Of a stretch of 16,354 nt of DNA, positions 1 to 7,166 are shown one piece after another. A program made the translations under genes and the position numbers. The notes below the pieces were generated by a model. The model was not told the DNA's origin. It searched no databases and saw nothing but the letters and a program-made list of their open reading frames with translations. The stretch comes from an uncultured Azospirillum sp. (GTDB lineage: Bacteria > Pseudomonadota > Alphaproteobacteria > RF32 > CAG-239). The first letter of the stretch is position 1; every line of letters begins with the position of its first letter. The stretch is taken from NCBI GenBank assembly GCA_902489795.1, contig CABUBU010000031.1, positions 1-16,354 on the forward strand. Reading direction: 5' to 3'.

Positions 1-68
1 TATCATATGGTTTTTATTGCAATAAGTCAACCGGATCGTTATGATAAAACCAACAACGGGGAACACAA

Positions 69-785
69 ATGCAATTTAAAGACGAAGGATACATTGCCGC
101 CGTCCGCCGTTACGGGGAAAATTCTTTGATTATCAACGTAATAACTAAAGAACACGGACTGATCGGTGGGTTTGTCAAAGGCGGCGGCAGCAAAAAAAAT
201 GCCGGTGTCTACCAGCCCGGCAACAGGATTTCCGTCGATGCCTATGCGCGGATCGAAGAAAATATGCTCAGCTTAAAAACGGAGCTGCTGGCGCCGACAG
301 CCGTCAGCTTTATGAATTCACCCGCCAAACTGTCGGCGCTTTCATCCTTGTGTTCCCTGTGCGCCGCCTGCCTGCCGGAAAAGGAAAATCTGGAAAGGTT
401 TTATTATTATATCGAGAGTTTTTTTGATCTGATAGATGAAGAAAACTGGCTTACTCATTATTGTTTCTTTGAATTTTATCTGCTTGAATATCTCGGTATC
501 GGGCTAGACTTAAGTGCGTGCGCCGTCACCGGGAGCAGGGAAGACCTGGCATATGTTTCCCCCAAGAGCGGCCGCGCCGTATGCCGGGAGTCCGGCGCGC
601 CGTATGCCGGCCGATTATATTGCTACCCGCATTTCATTGTGGATAAAAACTACTTTCCGAACCGCGGAGAAATGGCCGATTTGCTGAAAATGACCGGCTT
701 TTTCCTCACCAAAAACTTTTTTCAAATACACGGCTTGAAATTCCCGCAAAACCGTGCTAACTTGCTGGCAAATCTGGACTTGTAA
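69..785 (+). CDS. recO: RecO, DNA repair/recombination mediator
   Basis: RecO works in the RecF pathway. With RecR it loads RecA onto SSB-coated single-stranded DNA and anneals complementary strands. The 238 residues match the usual family length (about 240). Visible features are an N-terminal OB-fold-like segment (residues 1-80, with GYIAAVRRYGENSLIINVIT at 7-26), a helical middle, and the alphaproteobacterial block around residues 149-190 (CAVTGSREDLAYVSPKSGRA, then GAPY). The four-cysteine zinc finger of some RecO proteins is not evident. The ATG follows a GGGGAA ribosome-binding site at about 57-62. parC begins 8 bp after the stop, so the two are probably one operon; recO next to parC is a common alphaproteobacterial order. 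In that lineage era often lies just upstream, but bases 1-68 are too short to show it. Confidence 0.93.
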   Translation: MQFKDEGYIAAVRRYGENSLIINVITKEHGLIGGFVKGGGSKKNAGVYQPGNRISVDAYARIEENMLSLKTELLAPTAVSFMNSPAKLSALSSLCSLCAACLPEKENLERFYYYIESFFDLIDEENWLTHYCFFEFYLLEYLGIGLDLSACAVTGSREDLAYVSPKSGRAVCRESGAPYAGRLYCYPHFIVDKNYFPNRGEMADLLKMTGFFLTKNFFQIHGLKFPQNRANLLANLDL

Positions 786-793
786 GAGAAAAA

Positions 794-3028
794 ATGCAGG
801 AAAACGAAGAAAAAATAAAAGACGTACAGCTGGCCGAAGAACTCAGCAAACGTTACCTCTCATATGCGATGTCAACCATTGTTTCCCGTTCGCTGCCGGA
901 CGTCCGTGATGGTTTGAAACCGGTTCACCGCCGGTTGCTTTATGCCATGCGCCAGCTTCATCTTGATCCGAAATCCGGTTTTAAGAAATGCGCCCGCGTG
1001 GTCGGCGACGTCATCGGTAAATATCACCCTCACGGCGACAGCGCCGTATACGGCGCCATGGTTCGGCTGGCTCAGGATTTTTCTGTCCGTTATCCGCTGG
1101 TCGACGGGCAGGGCAACTTCGGCAACATCGACGGTGACGGCGCGGCCGCCATGCGCTATACGGAAGCCCGGCTGACCGAATTTGCCATTGCAATGATGGA
1201 AGGGTTAAACGACAACGCCGTCGACTTCATGGAAACCTATGACGGAGAGGAAAGCGAACCGGTTGTCATGCCCTCAATGGTGCCAAATCTGTTGTGCAAC
1301 GGTTCTGCCGGTATTGCTGTCGGCATGGCCACCAACATCCCGCCGCACAATTTGAGTGAAGTCTGCGACGCGCTGCTGTACCTGATCGAAAATTCCGAAT
1401 GCGAAATCGAGCCTTTGGTGCGAAAAATAAAAGGCCCCGATTTTCCGACCGGCGGATACATTATTGACAAGTTTGAAAATATTTTGGACACATACCGTCA
1501 GGGAAAGGGCGTTTTCCGCATCCGTGCCAAATGGGAAAAAGAGGATTTGGGGCACGGGCAATACCAGATCGTGATTACCGAAATTCCCTATATGGTACCC
1601 AAAGCCAAACTGGTGGAAAAAATCGCATCGCTGCTCTTGGAAAAGAAAATTCCGCTGTTAAGCGACATCCGTGACGAATCTTCGCACGACATCCGCATTG
1701 TACTGGAACCCAAAAGCCGCCTGGTCGATGCCGCTTTGCTGATGGAACATCTGTTCAAACAAACGGATCTTGAAAGCCGTTTCAACCTTAACATGAACGT
1801 TCTTGATTCCGACGGCGTTCCGCGGGTGATGTCAATCAAAGAAGTTTTGCGCGAATTCTTAAATCATCGTCATACAGTATTGATTCGGCGTACAAATTAC
1901 CGGCTGGAAAAAATCAATTACCGTTTGGAAATTTTAAGCGGTTATCTGATTGCCTACCTCAATCTTGACCGGATTATTCAAATTATCCGCGAGGAAGACG
2001 ACCCCAAAGCCGTCATGATGAAAGAGTTCAAACTGACCGACAACCAGTCGGAAGCCATTTTGAACATGAAGCTTCGTTCGCTGCGCAAACTGGAAGAAAG
2101 CCAGATCCGTGAAGAATATGAAGAATTGTCCGAAGAAAAAGCGGGATTGGAAGAGCTGCTCGGCAACGAAGGCAAACGCTGGCTGGCGATTGCGGCCGAA
2201 ATCAGGCAGATGAAGGAAAAATTCGGCAAAAAAACCGCGCTCGGCCGTCGTCGGACGGAGTTTTCCGAAGTGGCGGAAGAAATCGAAGTCCCGCTGGAAG
2301 CGCTGATCGAAAAAGAACCGATCACCGTTATTTTGTCGCAAAAAGGTTGGATCCGCAGTCTGAAAGGACACGTCAGCCTCACCGACGAGTTCAAGTTCAA
2401 AGACGACGACGCACTGCAAATTGCGCTCCATACACAAACGACCGATAAACTGGTGATTATGGACAGTTCCGGTAAATTCTTTAACGTTGCGGCCAATGAA
2501 ATCCCGAGCGGAAGAGGGTTCGGACAACCGCTGCGGCTGATGATCGACGTTGCCAACAACGACGAGGTTGTTTCCATGTTCGTTTTTGAACCGAAAGCTT
2601 CGTATCTGATTGCGTCAAAACGCGGTTACGGCTTTATCGTCGACGAAAACCACATCATTGCCCAAACCCGTAACGGGCGTAAAATCATGAACGTTTCCGA
2701 AGGCGACGCGGCCATGTTCTGCCTGAAAGTTACCGGTGACATGGTGGCGATCGTCGGCGACAACCGCAAACTGCTGGTCTTCAAAAGCGAGGAAATACCG
2801 ACTTTGGCCAGGGGGCGCGGCGTGGGGCTGCAAAAGTACAAGGACGGAGGATTGTCGGACATCCAGTTCTTCAACGAAGCGGACGGTTTCAGCTTTAACC
2901 GTTCCGGCGGCGTCAGCACCGAAAAAGGACTTCTGACCTGGCTCGGACACCGTGCCCAAGTCGGCAAACTGGTTCCGTTCGGCTTCCCGAAGAATAATAA
3001 ATTTTTCAACCAAAACAACGAACAGTAA
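794..3028 (+). CDS. parC: DNA topoisomerase IV subunit A
   Basis: ParC is the DNA-cleaving subunit of topoisomerase IV, which with ParE unlinks daughter chromosomes. The 744-residue protein shows the GyrA/ParC breakage-reunion domain: YLSYAMSTIVSRSLPDVRDG at 21-40, GKYHPHGDSAVYGAMVRL at 75-92, and the catalytic tyrosine Tyr122 in AAAMRYTEARLT. A coiled-coil-rich segment lies near 430-480. The C-terminal beta-pinwheel region includes GRGVGLQKYKDGGLSDIQFF. The GyrA box of GyrA is absent, which together with the recO neighbour argues for ParC. The position matching E. coli ParC Glu84 is Gly87 (codon GGC), where topoisomerase IV and gyrase A usually carry an acidic residue; Ser83 is kept. The start is the ATG 8 bp after recO. 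Repeat A and an intrinsic terminator follow the stop. Confidence 0.95.
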   Translation: MQENEEKIKDVQLAEELSKRYLSYAMSTIVSRSLPDVRDGLKPVHRRLLYAMRQLHLDPKSGFKKCARVVGDVIGKYHPHGDSAVYGAMVRLAQDFSVRYPLVDGQGNFGNIDGDGAAAMRYTEARLTEFAIAMMEGLNDNAVDFMETYDGEESEPVVMPSMVPNLLCNGSAGIAVGMATNIPPHNLSEVCDALLYLIENSECEIEPLVRKIKGPDFPTGGYIIDKFENILDTYRQGKGVFRIRAKWEKEDLGHGQYQIVITEIPYMVPKAKLVEKIASLLLEKKIPLLSDIRDESSHDIRIVLEPKSRLVDAALLMEHLFKQTDLESRFNLNMNVLDSDGVPRVMSIKEVLREFLNHRHTVLIRRTNYRLEKINYRLEILSGYLIAYLNLDRIIQIIREEDDPKAVMMKEFKLTDNQSEAILNMKLRSLRKLEESQIREEYEELSEEKAGLEELLGNEGKRWLAIAAEIRQMKEKFGKKTALGRRRTEFSEVAEEIEVPLEALIEKEPITVILSQKGWIRSLKGHVSLTDEFKFKDDDALQIALHTQTTDKLVIMDSSGKFFNVAANEIPSGRGFGQPLRLMIDVANNDEVVSMFVFEPKASYLIASKRGYGFIVDENHIIAQTRNGRKIMNVSEGDAAMFCLKVTGDMVAIVGDNRKLLVFKSEEIPTLARGRGVGLQKYKDGGLSDIQFFNEADGFSFNRSGGVSTEKGLLTWLGHRAQVGKLVPFGFPKNNKFFNQNNEQ

Positions 3029-3060
3029 TAACAAATAAAACAAATACATAAATTTCTGTA

Positions 3061-3162
3061 AGTCGACGCAAGCGGTTAGCCGTTCCGAATCTCAACCGCC
3101 CGGCCCAAAAACTTCGCAAGCTTACGGTTGGTTCGGAATGTCTGCATCTGCCCGTTTACGCA
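3061..3162 (-). repeat. Family 1 hairpin repeat, copy A
   Basis: This copy lies in the opposite orientation to copies B and C. Its reverse complement shares with copy B the blocks CATTCCGAAC.AACCGTAA and CTTGCGAAGTTTT, then GGTTGAGAT and CGGAA. On the plus strand nested stems form: CGTTCCG (3081-3087) with CGGAATG (3134-3140), and CAACCG (3093-3098) with CGGTTG (3125-3130). One G-U pair replaces the A-U pair seen in copy B. The function is unknown. Confidence 0.75.
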
Positions 3163-3179
3163 TGCATCTAATCATAAAG

Positions 3180-3211
3180 ACATTCCGTCACTTTTCGCGG
3201 GATGTTTTTTT
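3180..3211 (+). terminator. Intrinsic terminator of recO-parC
   Basis: An 8-bp stem (ACATTCCG at 3180-3187 with CGGGATGT at 3198-3205, one G-U pair) is followed directly by a run of seven T (3205-3211). It lies 150 bp after parC. Transcripts leaving parC would therefore carry repeat A in their 3' untranslated region. Confidence 0.75.
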
Positions 3212-3559
3212 GCAAACGGAAAACTTAAAATGCTCGAAAACCGGAGAGCAAGCCGCTTTTATACGGATAATTTTTTTGCCGACAAAGGGGAAATAAGCTC
3301 GCCAAACTGTCTTGATTTAAATATAACATTATTTTTGCAAGAAGATTTTCTGAAGAGATTTTACAGAGACATCCGCGGAGAATATACAAAACATAAAAGG
3401 ACACGGATCATCAGAGCCGTGGCATATCATGATCATATACGAAATTCGGTGACAGCATGGACAGCCTTAAAGGAGAAATCGATATGAAAGACGGAAAAAT
3501 GCGGACTGTACCTGGCGTAGGCATGAAGCGACATTCGTCCTGTATGAGTTTTCGTCCTC

Positions 3560-3600
3560 ATTCCGCCGCCGGTTCAAATTTAGGTACGGCGGCAGGGAAT
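3560..3600. other. Strong GC-rich hairpin in the gene desert
   Basis: GCCGCCG (3565-3571) pairs perfectly with CGGCGGC (3587-3593). The flanking ATTCC (3560-3564) pairs with GGAAT (3596-3600) across a 2-nt bulge. This gives 12 bp around a 15-nt AT-rich loop. Only three T follow on the plus strand, so it is not a canonical terminator. It may belong to a structured RNA or to a decayed element. Confidence 0.5.
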
Positions 3601-4201
3601 TTTGACATTCTGATTGCCGGTACGCAGCCGGAAAAGCAGCAAGCCTCTGTTATCGTTATCGGTGTAACGTTTTGTAATATCCTTCTTTAATTTCAATTCG
3701 ATACAGGTTACTCATCCACTGATGCTCTGGTCGGAATTAGCTGTTTACTCGCCCCAAATACAAACTGAGAAACGTGCCGATTAAAACTGACGGCATTGGC
3801 GCACTTTTCGTCATAACAATATTATATAATCAGTTCAGACAGTTACCGCTTAGAAAAAATCTTTTTGGAAGCATTAAGCAATTTACGCGCATTGCACCGG
3901 CATTCGCCGAAGACTCCTCAACAAAAATCTTATGAGCGGGTGTTTAATAAAGGAAAGTACAAGAGAATTATCTTGAAGCTTCGACAGCAGACAAAACAGA
4001 TGCCAGATAAAAACATCGGTTTTTCTGTCGGAACGGGAATATTGCACTTTAAGAAAAAACTTGGTTTTGTCTTAACAATTTTACAGAACCATGACAAAAC
4101 AACTCCGCTTTCAGTACCGGAAAATATACCGCCGGAACTTGCCGGGCAGGGAATAATGACCGGGTAAATAAGCCGTATTCGCTTTTCTTTTATGTTTTTA
4201 A

Positions 4202-4317
4202 AACGTCTGTGTAAGCAAGCTGCTACAGGCATTCCGAACAACCGTAATCTTGCGAAGTTTTGGGGCGGGTGGTTGAGATGCGGAATGACTTATGCTGCTT
4301 GCGTAAGCCGGTGAAAG
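4202..4317 (+). repeat. Family 1 hairpin repeat, copy B
   Basis: This copy begins at AACGTCTG and ends near GCCGGTGAAAG. Three nested stems can be read: GCAAGC (4215-4220) with GCTTGC (4297-4302), CATTCCG (4230-4236) with CGGAATG (4281-4287), and CAACC (4239-4243) with GGTTG (4271-4275). They enclose a loop containing GTAATCTTGCGAAGTTTT. It is inverted relative to copy A, about 1 kb away, and parallel to copy C. Confidence 0.75.
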
Positions 4318-4362
4318 ATATTTACCATGACAGATTGACAATCAAAGCTTTGAACAACCAAA

Positions 4363-4390
4363 CAGGCGGGAAAATTCTTCCGGCCGCCTG
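4363..4390. other. GC-rich hairpin beside repeat D1
   Basis: CAGGCGG (4363-4369) pairs with CCGCCTG (4384-4390) over a 14-nt loop. There is no T-run on either strand, so it is not a standard terminator. A different GC-rich hairpin (AGCGGG with CCCGCT) lies on the same side of repeat D2, so this may mark the edge of the family 2 element. Confidence 0.45.
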
Positions 4391-4439
4391 ATAAAAACTT
4401 TCCTTAGAAAATCTTACAGATAAACACCCAACGCAAAAT

Positions 4440-4583
4440 AGATATCTCCGGGAAAAGCCGTGATCCTATAGCTGCTGCAAACCTGGCAGTTTGAGCATGA
4501 TCAAAGGCATGGAGCAGCGTCTGACGACACCTTAACATTCAGCCCCGAGTAAACTCGGAGTTTTCCAGTAAGAAATGTAATAA
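4440..4583 (+). repeat. Family 2 repeat, copy D1 (with 12-codon mini-ORF)
   Basis: This is about 144 bp and roughly 85-88% identical by eye to 11231-11367, with one 7-bp length difference. Shared blocks include AGATATC, GCTGCAAACCTGGC, ATGATCAAAGGCATG, AGCAGCGTCTGACGACA, GAGTAAACTCGG and a TCCAGTAAGA-type tail ending in GTAATA. A mini-ORF at 4497-4535 reads MIKGMEQRLTTP and ends in TAA. Ten bases after it CCGAG (4545-4549) pairs with CTCGG (4554-4558) around TAAA. Strand assignment is arbitrary. Confidence 0.75.
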
Positions 4584-4937
4584 ACACAACAGGAAAACAC
4601 AAATTAGTTTCATTGTCTGTATTTTTTTGATGTATAATAGAAAAAACCTGTTTTTTCAAACAATTGCACAACGTTACGGAAACAAGAAACCACCCTTTTT
4701 CCACTTTATATATTTGTCGTATAATCTATATTATGTATAGTTATTGTTTTATAGATAACCGATTGATAAACAAAAGAAAAACATTAAAAATGGTGTTAAA
4801 AACGGCGTTCAGTGTAAGAACAAAATTCATTTTAAGCGCAAAATTAAACTTGTTTTGTTTTCTGGACTGTCATCTGTACTTCCAGACATTTTCGGCACGA
4901 TAAGGAAAACGGATTCCTGAAAAACTTACGACAAGGA

Positions 4938-4970
4938 AAAATGACGTCTGCTGCTTTTTTCCGTCATTTT
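4938..4970. terminator. Hairpin, possible bidirectional terminator
   Basis: AAAATGACG (4938-4946) pairs perfectly with CGTCATTTT (4962-4970) around a T-rich 15-nt loop. The A and T ends could terminate weakly in either direction. No gene is assigned to it. Confidence 0.35.
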
Positions 4971-5034
4971 ATTTGAAGTTCCTTAGACTCAACCGAGATG
5001 AATATACTTTTTGAATACCCTTTTTTATGATTCG

Positions 5035-5152
5035 AACGTCTGAGTCAACAGGTAGACGTAGACATACTAGCCCAGCCGTAAGGCTTGCGTAGCTTCGGGC
5101 TGGGCGAACGAAGTGCGGAATGGTTAATACAACTTGCGTTAGCTAGTGGAAG
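5035..5152 (+). repeat. Family 1 hairpin repeat, copy C
   Basis: This is the most diverged copy. It keeps the AACGTCTG start, GCCGTAAGGCTTGCG in the loop, TGCGGAATG, and ACTTGCGTTAGC near the end. The central stem is replaced by a perfect 7-bp one, CCCAGCC (5071-5077) with GGCTGGG (5098-5104). A terminal hairpin, ACTTGC (5132-5137) with GCTAGT (5142-5147) and one mismatch, is followed by seven T at 5153-5159. Confidence 0.65.
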
Positions 5153-5159
5153 TTTTTTT
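5131..5159 (+). terminator. Terminator-like end of repeat copy C
   Basis: A short hairpin (ACTTGC with GCTAGT around GTTA, or AACTT with AAGTT) leads into a run of seven T. It could end a plus-strand transcript of copy C. No promoter for such a transcript is firmly identified. Confidence 0.35.
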
Positions 5160-5576
5160 AATCGTGGTTTTCTGCCTTTTGTTTTATTCCACATTTTGCC
5201 TGGTCTGCGCTAAAATTTCCCTGCGAAATGATAAGCGTAAGCGCAAAGCTTGTCTTCTAAGTTTTTTAATGCCGATAACCTGATAATAGCGGCAGTTTTT
5301 ATAATGTTTACAAATTGTACCGGTTTCCGGCATGATAAATATTCCCGATCTGACGGTTCATAAAAGCTCTGAAGATAATTCGTGTCAAATTGAGCTTTGG
5401 GCTTCTTGTATATGCACTCTGCGGCAAAGAACTCATGGTTTTGCACGCAAAAAATTTATTTGCCGTTGTAATAACGACCCGGCAACAGTTATTAAAATAA
5501 GTATTTGTAAGCTGAGTACAGGCATTTTGTCGTCCGAAAAAAATCAAACGCCGTACTGCGGATTAACCGCATCTAC

Positions 5577-7166
5577 TCAGATTGCGGCGGCAATCAGTTT
5601 TCGCGTATATGCCTGCTTCGGATGCTCAAAAATATCCTCGCGGCTGCCTATTTCAACCGCCTTACCGTCTTTCATGACCATAATTCGGTCCGACATTGCG
5701 CGCACGGCATTCATGTCATGCGAGATAAAGATATAGCTCAGGTTTCTTTTTCTTTGAATTTCCAGCAATAATTTTATAATTTGTGCCTGAATCGTTACGT
5801 CGAGCGCGGATGTCGGCTCGTCCAAAATCAGCAGCTGCGGCTCCAAAATCAGGGCTCTGGCAATGGCAACTCTCTGCCTTTGTCCGCCGGAAAATTCATG
5901 CGGATATTTAGTCAGATCGGCGGCTTGCAATCCCGTTTCCGCCAAAACCCGCAAAACCCGTTCCCGCCGCTCTTCCCGGCTCAAATGCGGATAGTGCACA
6001 AGCAGCCCTTCGCTGACGATTTCCTCAACATTCATCCGCGGATTCAGGGAATTGTACGGATCCTGAAAGACTATTTGAATATTTTTGCTCAAATTGCGCC
6101 GTTCTTTTGCTGTCAAAAATTGCAATTTTCTGTCGTTGAAACTGATATTGCCCTGAAAAGGCGTTAAACCGACAATTGCCGATCCCAGAGTGGTTTTTCC
6201 TGAACCGGACTCACCGACAACTCCCAGCGTTGTTCCCTGCGGCAGTTCAAAAGAAACGCCATCGACCGCTTTCAGTTCCTCAACTGTTTTTCCCCACAGA
6301 TTTTTTTTCAGCGGAAAAATGACCCGGACGTTTTCCGCGCTGAGCAGAACTTTTCCCTCTTTATTTTGCTTTTTCAGCAACATATGTGCATCAATCAAAT
6401 CTTTTGTATAAGCATGGGAAGGATTATCAAAAATCCGTTTGACCGTTCCCTCTTCTACCATCCGTCCGTCTTTCATCACCAGCACGCGATCGGCGATTTT
6501 TCTGATTACGGCCAGATCATGGCTGATGAACATAACGGACATATTTAGTTTTTTCTTCAGTTCATTCAACAGGTTGATAATTTGTTCCTGAACTGTTACA
6601 TCAAGTGCGGTTGTTGGTTCGTCCGCAATCAGAATATCCGGCCGGTTGGCAATTGCCATGGCAATCATCACCCGTTGCCGCTGACCGCCCGAGAGTTCAA
6701 ACGGATAGGACTTCATCCGTTTTTCCGCGTTTTGAATGCCGGTTAATTTCAACAGCCGCAAAACTTCTTTTTCCGCCTCTTTTTCGTTAAAACCGCGATG
6801 CAAAATCAGACTTTCGGCAATCTGTTTTTCAATCGTGTGCAGCGGATTGAGCGAGGACATCGGCTCCTGAAAAATATACGCTATGCGGTTTCCCCTGATT
6901 TTTCGGTAGTTTTCGTCATCCAGCCCGGCCAGTTCCCGCCCTTCGAACCTGATTGACGTTTGTTTTCCCAGTTTGGCTTTGGGGTATGGCAGCAGCCCCA
7001 GCACGGAAAGCGCGGTAATGGATTTTCCCGAGCCGGACTCGCCGACAATTCCCAGCACTTCTCCCGGCGCAAGGGAAAAAGACACGTCCTCGACTGCCTG
7101 ATTACATCCGCTCTCGCCGGTGCTAAACGAGACTGATAGATTTTTGACTTCCAACATAGCTTTCAT
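5577..7166 (-). CDS. yejF: YejF-type peptide ABC transporter, double ATP-binding subunit
   Basis: This cytoplasmic ATPase drives the Yej (microcin C and other peptides) importer. Two ABC domains are fused in one 529-residue chain, the same length as E. coli YejF. Domain 1 has Walker A GESGSGKS at 42-49, signature LSGGQRQR at 158-165 and Walker B ILIADEP at 178-184. Domain 2 has Walker A GESGSGKT at 318-325 and its own FSGGQRQR and LLILDEP motifs. The frame is open further upstream, to 7271, but that part lies inside yejE. The ATG at 7166 overlaps the yejE stop as ATGA, giving the best start and implying translational coupling. After the stop a 5-bp hairpin (5557-5571) precedes a distant T-run, so termination is unclear. 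Confidence 0.93.
   Translation of the reverse strand: MKAMLEVKNLSVSFSTGESGCNQAVEDVSFSLAPGEVLGIVGESGSGKSITALSVLGLLPYPKAKLGKQTSIRFEGRELAGLDDENYRKIRGNRIAYIFQEPMSSLNPLHTIEKQIAESLILHRGFNEKEAEKEVLRLLKLTGIQNAEKRMKSYPFELSGGQRQRVMIAMAIANRPDILIADEPTTALDVTVQEQIINLLNELKKKLNMSVMFISHDLAVIRKIADRVLVMKDGRMVEEGTVKRIFDNPSHAYTKDLIDAHMLLKKQNKEGKVLLSAENVRVIFPLKKNLWGKTVEELKAVDGVSFELPQGTTLGVVGESGSGKTTLGSAIVGLTPFQGNISFNDRKLQFLTAKERRNLSKNIQIVFQDPYNSLNPRMNVEEIVSEGLLVHYPHLSREERRERVLRVLAETGLQAADLTKYPHEFSGGQRQRVAIARALILEPQLLILDEPTSALDVTIQAQIIKLLLEIQRKRNLSYIFISHDMNAVRAMSDRIMVMKDGKAVEIGSREDIFEHPKQAYTRKLIAAAI

Larger units (their letters stand above)
3029..5576. other. 2.5-kb AT-rich intergenic region with repeats, no credible CDS
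   Basis: No reading frame here looks like a protein. Those that exist are 60-134 codons long, start in poor context, show no recognisable motif, or run across the hairpins described separately. The region carries the parC terminator (3180-3211), three copies of repeat family 1 (about 3061-3162, 4202-4317, 5035-5152), one copy of family 2 (4440-4583) and hairpins at 3560-3600, 4363-4390 and 4938-4970. TATAAT-like hexamers occur at 4633-4638 and 4720-4725. No tRNA, rRNA, tmRNA or transposase is seen. Confidence 0.7.

Noticed and set aside
3128..4167. Plus-strand frames at 3128-3487, 3457-3690 and 3865-4167
   Set aside because: They are short, have no motif and lack good ribosome-binding sites. 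The first starts inside repeat A and crosses the parC terminator; the second crosses the GC hairpin. Chance open frames are more likely.
4440..4583. Group II intron domain V or a retron RNA in repeat D1
   Set aside because: The AGCCG-type bases are not followed by the domain V hairpin, and no reverse transcriptase gene is in the window.
4501..4704. Minus-strand frame sharing its C-terminal residues (RVYSGL...SSDAA.CL) with another at 11285-11506
   Set aside because: The shared part lies entirely inside repeats D1 and D2, and the rest of the two frames is unrelated, so the similarity comes from the repeat. The upper part of 11285-11506 also overlaps the 187-aa gene.
5020..5110. tRNA or tmRNA suggested by GATTCGAAC near 5030
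   Set aside because: No acceptor, anticodon or D-arm pairing could be built around the T-loop-like bases.
4202..5152. Integron attC sites as an explanation for family 1
   Set aside because: Paired arms are present, but the required GTTRRRY and RYYYAAC core sites do not occur at the ends, and there are no cassette genes or integrase.
3061..5152. CRISPR array
   Set aside because: The repeats are about 100 bp, in both orientations, unevenly spaced, diverged and without cas genes.
5332..5736. Plus-strand frame overlapping the end of yejF
   Set aside because: Its second half is the complement of the yejF ATPase coding sequence and its first half has no recognisable feature.
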